The position numbers and the translations under genes were made by a program. A DNA stretch of 64,000 nt from Saprospiraceae bacterium (GTDB lineage: Bacteria > Bacteroidota > Bacteroidia > Chitinophagales > Saprospiraceae): contig JAQXDE010000021.1 of assembly GCA_029251525.1 (NCBI GenBank), positions 35,759 through 99,758 of the forward strand. The letters run 5' to 3'. The notes beneath the pieces were generated by a model. It ran no database searches. It saw nothing but the letters and a program-made list of their open reading frames with translations, and was not told the DNA's origin. Below are positions 18,412 to 25,556 of the stretch, in pieces. How positions within the stretch are numbered: the stretch's first letter is position 1; every line of letters starts with the position of its first letter.

Positions 18412-18473
18412 CATGTAAAAAAGAATAGAGGTATTGAACATTTAAGTTCAATACCTCTATTCTTTTTTACATG
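18412..18473. terminator. perfect 28-bp hairpin after the permease gene
   Basis: Two exact 28-base arms (18412-18439 and 18446-18473) with a 6-base ATTTAA loop. The arms carry A-runs and T-runs, so the RNA ends in a U tract on either strand. Unusually long and mismatch-free for an intrinsic terminator. Confidence 0.9.
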
Positions 18474-18659
18474 ATTTTAATTAATTATTGTAATATACTT
18501 GTGAAGTACCAAAAGTTTCAATATTTATTGAAAATAAAGTATTTTTAATAAAGCGAGTAAAAAATCCATAAACAACTATTTGTCAGGCAGTTATGGATTA
18601 AATTACTTATCCTTGTTTAAAAATGTCTTTGTGGGGACTCTTTTTTGTTTAATTATAAT

Positions 18660-18690
18660 TTTGATTTTGTTTAACAATGAGTTAAATTTG
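18660..18690 (+). promoter_or_regulatory. Bacteroidota-type promoter of the sigma factor gene
   Basis: TTTG (18660-18663), exactly 19 bases, then TAAATTTG (18683-18690): a full match to the phylum's housekeeping promoter pattern. The start of transcription should fall near 18694-18697, about 47 bases before the ATG. Confidence 0.65.
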
Positions 18691-18696
18691 TTTAGG

Positions 18697-18714
18697 AAAT
18701 GGTAATAACCATTT
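18697..18714. promoter_or_regulatory. palindrome at the transcription start of the sigma factor gene
   Basis: AAATGGT (18697-18703), AATA, ACCATTT (18708-18714): a perfect 7-bp inverted repeat placed at about +1 to +20 of the predicted promoter. It could be an operator or a 5' mRNA hairpin. It is short, so chance remains possible. Confidence 0.35.
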
Positions 18715-18742
18715 AATTTTTATATTCTAAACAAAATCAATT

Positions 18743-19279
18743 ATGTCAACATTAGAATTTAACGGTCGATACGAAGGGATGTCAAAGTTACTTCATTCTT
18801 TTGCCTATAACCTTACTAAAAATACTGAGGATGCAAAGGACTTATATCAAGAGACATCTTTCCGCGCGTTGACTAACAGAGACAAGTTTCGTCCAGGTAC
18901 CAATTTCAAAGCCTGGCTATTTACGATTATGAAAAATATATTTATCAATAACTATCGTAAAAAGATGCGGGCGAATACCATTATGGATTCGACAGACAAT
19001 GATTATTATATTAATTCAGGAAGCGTGGTAATATCGAATAAAGCGGAAAGCAATATAATGATGGATGAATTAACTGCAATGATTGATGGAATGGAGGATG
19101 GGATTCGAGTTCCGTTCATGATGCATTATGAAGGTTTTAAATATCAGGAAATTGCAGACAAATTAGAACTACCACTTGGTACAGTTAAGAGTAGAATCTT
19201 TTTTGCTCGTAAAGAGATGAAGGGATTGATTAATAATCGTTATGACAACGTTGCAATTTTAAGAGAAAAGATTAAGTAA
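18743..19279 (+). CDS. sigma-70 family RNA polymerase sigma factor (ECF-like)
   Basis: 178-residue two-domain sigma factor directing RNA polymerase to a set of promoters. Region 2 is seen at about residues 14-85: AKDLYQETSFRAL, DKFRPGTNFKAWLFTIMKNIFIN. Region 4 at about 115-165: HYEGFKYQEIADKLELPLGTVKSRIFFARKEMK, with the recognition helix. No region 1.1 or 3 is present. No anti-sigma gene (FecR-like or zinc-finger type) lies next to it, which differs from many Bacteroidota ECF factors; it may be a constitutively used alternative factor. It has a near-ideal housekeeping promoter, a palindrome at the start site and its own terminator, so it is monocistronic. Confidence 0.93.
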   Translation: MSTLEFNGRYEGMSKLLHSFAYNLTKNTEDAKDLYQETSFRALTNRDKFRPGTNFKAWLFTIMKNIFINNYRKKMRANTIMDSTDNDYYINSGSVVISNKAESNIMMDELTAMIDGMEDGIRVPFMMHYEGFKYQEIADKLELPLGTVKSRIFFARKEMKGLINNRYDNVAILREKIK

Positions 19280-19305
19280 AGTTTAAAATAATATACTAAA
19301 ATAGA

Positions 19306-19337
19306 GGCGGCAAATGCAAATTTGCCGCCTTCTTTAT
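19306..19337 (+). terminator. intrinsic terminator after the sigma factor gene
   Basis: GC-rich 10-bp stem GGCGGCAAAT (19306-19315) and ATTTGCCGCC (19320-19329), 4-base loop, then a T-rich tail. Confidence 0.88.
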
Positions 19338-19454
19338 TTTTTCGTAATTATGATTTTCAAAACAGCTTATGGATGAATTGTACTAGATGCAGATTTTTTA
19401 TTCAATTATTCGTATGTGTAAAATTTTAGCATCAAATAAAAAGTATTCACAAAT

Positions 19455-20546
19455 ATGGATCAACAATTTTTTACCAAACAACTTTTAAAATGGGCCAAAA
19501 ATATAAATCGGCCTATGCCTTGGAAAGGTGAAAAAAATCCATACTACATATGGTTGTCAGAAATAATTTTACAACAAACTCGCGTTGAGCAAGGTCTTCC
19601 TTATTTCTTAAAGTTCAAAGAAAAGTATCCAACTGTTCATGACTTAGCGAATGCAGAAGAAGATGAAGTAATGAAATTATGGGAAGGTCTTGGTTATTAT
19701 TCTCGGGCTAGGAATTTACATTTTTCTGCTAAGAATATTTCTAAAAATCTCCATGGGGAGTTTCCTAAAACATTAGATGAAATTTTAAAATTAAAAGGTG
19801 TCGGGGTATACACAGCCGCTGCGATTGCCTCCTTTGCTTATGATTTACCGCATGCTGTTGTGGATGGAAATGTATATCGAGTATTGTCGAGATATTTTGG
19901 AATTGAGACACCTATTGATTCTACAGAAGGGAAAAAGGAATTTTCAATACTTGCAAATGTATTGTTAAAGAAAAATAAAGCAGCTATTTATAATCAAGCA
20001 ATTATGGATTTTGGGGCGATTCAGTGTACACCAAAATTAACGAATTGTAAAGATTGTTCATTGAAAAAAAACTGCCAAGCTTTTCAAAAAGGAAAAGTTT
20101 CGGGTTTGCCAGTTAAGGCTAAAAAAATAAAAAAGAAAACAAGATATTTTAACTATTTATTATTAAACTCAAACGGAGAAGTTTGGGTGAAAAAAAGAAC
20201 TCAAAAAGATATTTGGCAAAATCTCTACGAATTTCCATTAATAGAAACCGAGGTACTTTTAAAAAACAACATACTTTCTAAAAATGAAATTTGGAATAAT
20301 TTGATACAAGATTTTGACTATGAATTAAGACATATTTCTTCACCTTTTAGACAACAATTAACACATAGAACGATCATTGCAACTTTTTTGGAAATTGATT
20401 TGCCAGTGAACTTTTCGATTAAAAAAAATGCATATATCAAAGTAGAACGAAAAAACTTAAGTAGATTTGCATTCCCTAAAATTATCGATTTGTATTTAAA
20501 AGATAATTCGTTAAATTTATACTCCATGTTTCAAGATTTGAAATAA
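19455..20546 (+). CDS. mutY: A/G-specific adenine DNA glycosylase
   Basis: MutY removes adenine mispaired with 8-oxoguanine. Seen: WLSEIILQQTRVEQG with the catalytic Glu, the helix-hairpin-helix LKGVGVYTAAAIASFA, HAVVDGNVYRVLSR with the catalytic Asp, and the 4Fe-4S ligands in C-x6-C-x2-C-x5-C (CTPKLTNCKDC, then KKNC). The C-terminal NUDIX-like 8-oxoG recognition domain covers about residues 225-350 (KKRTQKDIWQNLYEFPL). Length 363 is normal. It starts the mutY-ssb-gldE-gldD block, a gene order conserved in gliding Bacteroidota such as Flavobacterium; ssb begins 35 bases downstream. Confidence 0.97.
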   Translation: MDQQFFTKQLLKWAKNINRPMPWKGEKNPYYIWLSEIILQQTRVEQGLPYFLKFKEKYPTVHDLANAEEDEVMKLWEGLGYYSRARNLHFSAKNISKNLHGEFPKTLDEILKLKGVGVYTAAAIASFAYDLPHAVVDGNVYRVLSRYFGIETPIDSTEGKKEFSILANVLLKKNKAAIYNQAIMDFGAIQCTPKLTNCKDCSLKKNCQAFQKGKVSGLPVKAKKIKKKTRYFNYLLLNSNGEVWVKKRTQKDIWQNLYEFPLIETEVLLKNNILSKNEIWNNLIQDFDYELRHISSPFRQQLTHRTIIATFLEIDLPVNFSIKKNAYIKVERKNLSRFAFPKIIDLYLKDNSLNLYSMFQDLK

Positions 20547-20581
20547 GAAAACTTGATTTTATAAAATAAAAAAAGCACATC

Positions 20582-21073
20582 ATGATTAATAAAGTAATCC
20601 TAGTCGGTAATCTTGGAAAAGATCCTGAAGTTCGACATTTCGAAGGGAACTCTTCTGTAGCTTCCTTTTCTGTAGCTACAAGTGAATCTTATATGGATAA
20701 AACTACCAATGAACGAAAAACTCAAACTGAATGGCATAACGTAGTGATGTGGAATGGTTTGGCAGGTGTGGCAGAGAAGTATTTGAAAAGGGGCAGCCAA
20801 GTTTATATCGAGGGAAAATTGACTACTCGAAAATGGCAAGATAAAGATGGAAACGATCGATACACAACTGAAATAGTTGCAAGAACAATGAAAATGCTTG
20901 GAAGTAGAGAAGGAGGAAATAACAATAATACACCAGCTGTACCATCTGCATCTGATGCGCCAGTTAAGGTTACTGTACAATCAACATCATCTCAGCCTGT
21001 AGTAGCGAACACTTCGTTCCCAGCATCTTTGGAAAAAGTTGCTGACGGATCTACTGAAGATTTACCATTCTAA
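20582..21073 (+). CDS. ssb: single-stranded DNA-binding protein
   Basis: SSB coats single-stranded DNA in replication and repair and recruits partners through its acidic tail. OB fold at residues 1-108: [57 protein letters not shown] Gly/Asn/Ser/Pro-rich linker covers about 110-150, and the tail ends EDLPF, the usual partner-binding tip in Bacteroidota. 163 residues. It lies between mutY and gldE on the same strand and is likely part of one operon. Confidence 0.97.
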   Translation: MINKVILVGNLGKDPEVRHFEGNSSVASFSVATSESYMDKTTNERKTQTEWHNVVMWNGLAGVAEKYLKRGSQVYIEGKLTTRKWQDKDGNDRYTTEIVARTMKMLGSREGGNNNNTPAVPSASDAPVKVTVQSTSSQPVVANTSFPASLEKVADGSTEDLPF

Positions 21074-21185
21074 AAAATAAATTAGTTAGATTTTTGGTTG
21101 ATTTTTTTGGGAAAAAGAATCAACTGAAACTTAAACATAATATTCTTAGGCATAATTTCTTTTCTAAGAATCAAAAATAAAGATA

Positions 21186-22622
21186 TTGGATTCCATAACC
21201 GGAACATTCTTCACTTTCTTTTTTAACTCCTCTTTTTTGTTGGCAGATTTTCCTTTCTGGGGAATAAGTGGTGCTGCAATATTTGTTATAATTTTATTAC
21301 TCGGTTCTGCTTTGGTTTCGGGATCAGAGGTAGCATTTTTTTCCTTATCTCCAAATGATATCGATGACCTAAAACAAGAGAATAGCAAAACGTCTAATCG
21401 AATCATCAAACTAAAAGAGATGCCACGAACGCTATTGGCGACTATTTTGATTAGTAATAATTTTATCAATATTGGGATTGTTGTTTTGTCAGATTTTGTT
21501 CTAAAAAAAGTAATACCTTCAGAAGTTTTCACTAGCTGGGCGATACAAATAGGAGCTGCTGAGTATTTATCGTTTCTTCCATTTATTGATCCCTCTAATA
21601 CTGAGATTGCATGGCTTGTAGAAAACTTAATCAAAGTAGTTGGAGTTGTTTTCCTTTTGGTTTTGTTTGGAGAAGTAGCGCCTAAGGTTTATGCTAATTT
21701 AAATAATGTGAAATTAGCAAAAATGATGTCAGGATCTTTAAATGTATTAAATAGATTCTTTTCGCCGGGTAGTAAAATTCTGGTAAATTGGACAAATTAT
21801 ATTGAAGGAAAATTAGAGTCAAAAGCACAGAAAGCAAGCTTGATGAGTAAAGAGGATATTGATGAAGCGATTGAGTTAACTGTCCGAAACGATGATAATG
21901 CCGAAGAAGAAGTTGATATTTTAAAAAGTATTCTCAAGTTTGGAGATGTTACTGTAAAACAAATTATGCGTTCTCGTGTGGATGTTGTTGCAATTGAATT
22001 TCGAACAGCTTTTCGAGAAGTTTTAAAGGTAGCACGGCGAGCAGGGGTTTCTCGGATTCCAATTTTTGATGATGATTTTGACAATATAACTGGAATACTT
22101 TACATTAAAGATTTGGTTGGTCACACAGATGAAGGAGATGATTTTGAATGGCAAGCTCTAATCAGAACAGATTTATTATATGTTCCAGAGTCGAAAAAAA
22201 TTAGTGATTTACTAAAAGAATTTCAACAACAAAAATTACACATGGCGATGGTTGTTGATGAGTATGGAGGAAGTTCAGGAATTGCAACTTTAGAAGATGT
22301 TTTAGAGGAAGTAATTGGTGAAATAAAGGATGAATTTGATGATTTATCTGAAATTGATTTTACAAAGAAAAGTGAGTATGTATATATATTTGAGGGAAAA
22401 ACATTGCTCAATGATATGTGTAGAGTTATGGATTTGGAAACAACTACCTTTGATGAAGCTAAAGGGGATGCTGATACAATTGCAGGATTGATGCTAGAAT
22501 TATTTGGACAAATTCCTAAAATCAATGCGGAGTCGTCATACAATCAATATCAATTTAAAATCGTTTCAGTTAACAAGCGAAGAGTAAAGCAAGTTCAAAT
22601 CATCTTGCCTAAGAAGATGTAA
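21186..22622 (+). CDS. gldE: gliding motility protein GldE (CNNM/CBS/CorC-type)
   Basis: Integral membrane protein of the DUF21 (CNNM)-CBS pair-CorC_HlyC architecture, identified as GldE by its place directly before gldD. Domains: DUF21 with four hydrophobic segments (about residues 28-215, with SGSEVAFFSLSPNDID), two CBS motifs (about 235-365: VKQIMRSRVDVVAI, SRIPIFDDDFDNITGILYIKDL, and MAMVVDEYGGSSGIATLEDVLEE) and the C-terminal CorC domain (about 385-470). In Flavobacterium GldE works with GldD in gliding and type IX secretion; related CNNM proteins handle magnesium. The start is TTG at 21186. An extra hydrophobic stretch of about 25 residues precedes DUF21. Confidence 0.93.
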   Translation: MDSITGTFFTFFFNSSFLLADFPFWGISGAAIFVIILLLGSALVSGSEVAFFSLSPNDIDDLKQENSKTSNRIIKLKEMPRTLLATILISNNFINIGIVVLSDFVLKKVIPSEVFTSWAIQIGAAEYLSFLPFIDPSNTEIAWLVENLIKVVGVVFLLVLFGEVAPKVYANLNNVKLAKMMSGSLNVLNRFFSPGSKILVNWTNYIEGKLESKAQKASLMSKEDIDEAIELTVRNDDNAEEEVDILKSILKFGDVTVKQIMRSRVDVVAIEFRTAFREVLKVARRAGVSRIPIFDDDFDNITGILYIKDLVGHTDEGDDFEWQALIRTDLLYVPESKKISDLLKEFQQQKLHMAMVVDEYGGSSGIATLEDVLEEVIGEIKDEFDDLSEIDFTKKSEYVYIFEGKTLLNDMCRVMDLETTTFDEAKGDADTIAGLMLELFGQIPKINAESSYNQYQFKIVSVNKRRVKQVQIILPKKM

Positions 22623-22635
22623 ACAATAATTTTTA

Positions 22636-23274
22636 ATGAGTAATTTTTTTGAAAAAAAACAACCTAGCGTTTCGCTTTTTTTAGCAATCGTTTTCTTTTT
22701 TACTTTTAGTCTCATCTTACAAAGTTGCGAAGATGAGGTAGCTATAACACCTAAGCCAAGAGGGTTCCCTAGAGTAGTTTATCCAGAAAAAACATATCAA
22801 GCCTTTGAACAAGGATATTGCGATTTTTCATTTGAGTATCCTAAATATGCCAAGATTGAAAAGTCCAATTCATTCTTTGATCAACGACCAAGTAATGAAT
22901 GCTGGTTTGATATTTCTATTCCACATTTTAATGCAAAAATTCATTTTACTTATTCACCAATCGATAATGAAGAAACTGGTGAAAAGTTAAAAGCAGATGC
23001 ATTCGAATTAGCACACAAGCATAATATTAAAGCAAAGTACATTGAAGAAATAAGCATTGATACTAAAAATGGAGCTAAAGGAATAGCTTTTAATCTTGAA
23101 GGAGAGGTGGCTTCTCCTTTTCAATTTTTTGTGTCAGATGAGGAAAAACATTTTGTAAGAGGTTCGCTTTATTTTAATACCGAAGTTGCACCTGATTCAC
23201 TTGCACCTATCTTTTCATTTGTCAAAAAGGATATTGAGCATATGATTAATACTTTGAAATGGAAGGGTAAATAG
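22636..23274 (+). CDS. gldD: gliding motility lipoprotein GldD
   Basis: 212-residue lipoprotein GldD, needed for gliding and type IX secretion in Flavobacterium. Signal: a hydrophobic run (LFLAIVFFFTFSLILQSC) with the lipidated Cys near residue 31. Family signature: PKPRGFPRVVYPEKTYQ, CDFSFEYPKYAKIE, NECWFDISIPHFNAKIHFTY and SPFQFFVSDEEKHFVRGSLYF. It starts 13 bases after gldE, so they share an mRNA. The protein should be anchored in the envelope facing the periplasm. Presence of gldD, gldE and porW suggests that the organism has a working type IX secretion system. Confidence 0.94.
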   Translation: MSNFFEKKQPSVSLFLAIVFFFTFSLILQSCEDEVAITPKPRGFPRVVYPEKTYQAFEQGYCDFSFEYPKYAKIEKSNSFFDQRPSNECWFDISIPHFNAKIHFTYSPIDNEETGEKLKADAFELAHKHNIKAKYIEEISIDTKNGAKGIAFNLEGEVASPFQFFVSDEEKHFVRGSLYFNTEVAPDSLAPIFSFVKKDIEHMINTLKWKGK

Positions 23275-23401
23275 AATTGTCTTTACAATTTCGCACCCAG
23301 ATTTTGTAACCTAATTTTTTACAAAAAGCAAAATTTAAGTTTTTATGAGAAATCTAATAAAGCTTTTATTTTTTAATAATTTTTACAGATTAATTTAGAT
23401 T

Positions 23402-23751
23402 ATGATTTCTTTTCTAGCTCTATTTGTAAACTATGTTTATTATAATGAAGCTGATAATATGGAAAGACATGGAGTTAGATCTAATTTTGTTATTTTAGGG
23501 AAACCATGTTTTAGTAAGTCTGGAGTGTAATATTTATTAGGTTTAAAAATAAAGATTATAGTATTGGTAATTATTCATCAAAAAAATGTTATGATCTTAG
23601 AATAGGGTCGAAAATAGAATTAGTATATCATGAATCTAGAAATTATTTTTATGTTCCAGGAACTATGACATATTATTGTAGAATGTTGTATTTATCCATT
23701 TTTGCCTTTATGTTATCTTTGATTCCTTGGGAGTTATTATATAATAAATGA
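23402..23751 (+). pseudogene. frameshifted small membrane protein, DUF3592-like
   Basis: Two adjacent frames together make one plausible small protein. Frame A starts at ATG 23402 with a hydrophobic start (MISFLALFVNYVYYNEAD), then MERHGVRSNFVILGKP, and stops at TAA 23528. Frame B joins from about 23527 with VIFIRFKNKDYSIGNYSS, RIGSKIELVYHESR, YVPGTM and a second hydrophobic segment (LYLSIFAFMLSLIPW), ending at TGA 23749-23751. Two helices around a small beta domain with V.F..KNKDY and GSKIELVYH resemble DUF3592-type proteins. One base appears to be missing near 23527. This could be a real mutation, a sequencing slip or, less likely, programmed frameshifting. It lies alone after gldD. Confidence 0.55.
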
Positions 23752-23801
23752 TAAGAACCTTATTTTGATATCATTATAGTATTTCTATAGCAAATTAAAA
23801 G

Positions 23802-23837
23802 GCGCAATTGAAAATGAATTCAATTGCGCTTTTTTTA
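23802..23837. terminator. hairpin terminator, probably bidirectional
   Basis: GCGCAATTGAA (23802-23812) and TTCAATTGCGC (23819-23829) form an 11-bp stem with a 6-base loop, followed by T8 on the plus strand. On the minus strand it lies 18 bases past the HAD gene stop and is followed by TTTT. Confidence 0.85.
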
Positions 23838-23854
23838 TTTTTAATCAAAATGAA

Positions 23855-24298
23855 TTACTCACCACTTCTATGATCAAAAACCTCAATCTCTTTGGTTTTC
23901 ACAATAAGATCAGTAAACTTACCTTTGAATCGAGTTGCCTTAACAATGTGATTATCAATCCAATGGTAATTTCCACCACGAGGTTTTTCCATTAATAATC
24001 CATGATATTTAAAGTCATGCTTCTTCAACCAAACTTCAGTCACCTCTCGGTGTTCTTCCGTTCTTGAGGTGAAAAAAGTAATAATATGACCTTCATCATA
24101 CCATTTGTTTAAAATTTGCAAAGCATCAGGATAAGGTAAACAAGTGCCCATTCTCTCAGGCTCCTCATTGGGGACGTCATCGCAAACAGTACCGTCAATG
24201 TCGATTAAATAATTTTTTACACCATCTGCTAAAATTGGGCTGATAGGTTCACCCTTTTCATTAAAGGTTTCATTTAATTCGTATTTATTTTCGCTCAT
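23855..24298 (-). CDS. HAD-superfamily phosphatase-like protein
   Basis: 147-residue protein of the haloacid dehalogenase superfamily. Motif I is YLIDIDGTVCDD (nucleophile Asp and acid Asp, residues about 32-43), motif II FFTSRT (Thr/Ser), then a lysine in MEKPRGGNYHWIDNH, where the final Asp may serve as motif IV. No cap domain is present, so it belongs to the small capless phosphatases. Similar Bacteroidota proteins have been labelled phosphoheptose isomerase, which does not fit this fold. Substrate unknown. It is transcribed alone on the minus strand between a terminator and the M23 peptidase gene. Confidence 0.8.
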   Translation of the reverse strand: MSENKYELNETFNEKGEPISPILADGVKNYLIDIDGTVCDDVPNEEPERMGTCLPYPDALQILNKWYDEGHIITFFTSRTEEHREVTEVWLKKHDFKYHGLLMEKPRGGNYHWIDNHIVKATRFKGKFTDLIVKTKEIEVFDHRSGE

Positions 24299-24449
24299 AA
24301 TTTCTAAATAGGTTAATATTTTACAATAGATTATATGAATGGCAAAATTGTGCCAATAGTGTAGCGTGCTTGGTTAAAAAGTTGATTTTTGATTTTATGT
24401 GTAGTTTAAAATCTTTGGTTAGGTAAGAAGTACAAAAGTATTGAAAACT

Positions 24450-25343
24450 TTACTCAAAAGTAATAAAATCTTCAGGGTTTATTGGTTTTCCTTTGTGCCA
24501 CAACTCAAAATGCAGGTGAGGTCCATCGGATAGAGTTCCTGTATTGCCAATAATGGCTACTGCTTCTCCAGCTTTTACAGAGTTGCCAATTTCTTTCAAT
24601 AATGCTGAATTATGTTTGTAAAATGAGATTAGATTATTAGAATGCTGGATCGAAATAGTATTTCCAGTTTCTAATGTCCAATCCGATGATATTACAAATC
24701 CATCTAATGTTGCTTTTACAGGGGTATTCTTTGGTGCTAAAATATCTGTTCCGTAATGTTTTTTGTCAGGCATAAATTGTTCACTAACTACTCCTGTTAT
24801 TGGAGGAATAAAGTATAACTGCTCTAGTGGCATTTCGTTGGAAGAGGCGCTAATAGACCCCAATTTTTGTTTTTGTTGAGATTGAACTTCTTCTTCTACT
24901 TCTTGTCGAAGTATTTCATCTTCTTCAATTATGGTAACAGTTTGAAGAGAATCAACTTCAACGATTTCTTCACTTTTCACATCCTCTTCCGTTTCATCAT
25001 CACCAGTAATCATTCTCCTAAAACTGTCAGTATAAGTTTTTTGAGCTTTTAGTTTTTCTTCAAGCGCTATATTTTTTTGGTAGATTTCTCTTAATTCTCC
25101 AGAACTAGCATCTCCATAGCCTGGCACCAACCTTTTAATTGGAGTGAAAAATATTATGGAAAAAACCAAGAAAGCCACTAATACAGTTGCGGCAGAAATA
25201 GCAATATATAAATTAAGCAGTGAAAGCTTGTAAGACCCAATTTCTTCAAACGATTCGTCATTCATCACCACCAAACGGTAGGTGTTTTGAAGCTTCTCCT
25301 TAAAATTGTCCCATCCTTTTTTATCGTTATTTTCGGTACCCAT
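24450..25343 (-). CDS. M23-family peptidase (LytM domain), membrane anchored
   Basis: 297-residue envelope protein. A short cytoplasmic N-terminus (with NDESFEEIGSYKLSLLNLY) is followed by one membrane helix (about residues 47-68, ISAATVLVAFLVFSIIFF), a coiled-coil and acidic region (about 85-160), and a C-terminal LytM/M23 domain (about 185-293). The zinc-binding motifs are intact: HYGTD (HxGxD) and GPHLHFEL (HxH), so it can act as a glycyl endopeptidase-type peptidoglycan hydrolase. The arrangement membrane helix-coiled coil-LytM is like that of cell-shape endopeptidases. It is divergent from porW/sprE with 213 bases between, a recurrent arrangement in Bacteroidota as I remember. Confidence 0.92.
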   Translation of the reverse strand: MGTENNDKKGWDNFKEKLQNTYRLVVMNDESFEEIGSYKLSLLNLYIAISAATVLVAFLVFSIIFFTPIKRLVPGYGDASSGELREIYQKNIALEEKLKAQKTYTDSFRRMITGDDETEEDVKSEEIVEVDSLQTVTIIEEDEILRQEVEEEVQSQQKQKLGSISASSNEMPLEQLYFIPPITGVVSEQFMPDKKHYGTDILAPKNTPVKATLDGFVISSDWTLETGNTISIQHSNNLISFYKHNSALLKEIGNSVKAGEAVAIIGNTGTLSDGPHLHFELWHKGKPINPEDFITFE

Positions 25344-25556
25344 TGTACACTATTTTGTTAAAATTAAAATAAATTTGTATTTCGGTGGTTTTAATTGGTA
25401 AGCGGTATCAAAAACGTTGTTTTTCGTAACAAATACAAGGAATTCGAGTATTTGTTTAGACAGATTGTTTAGTATAAAAAACGCTTAAATATTTCTGACA
25501 ACAAATTTCTTCAAAATATTTCTTTTTTCGAAAACGAAATTAAACATTTTTTTGCT

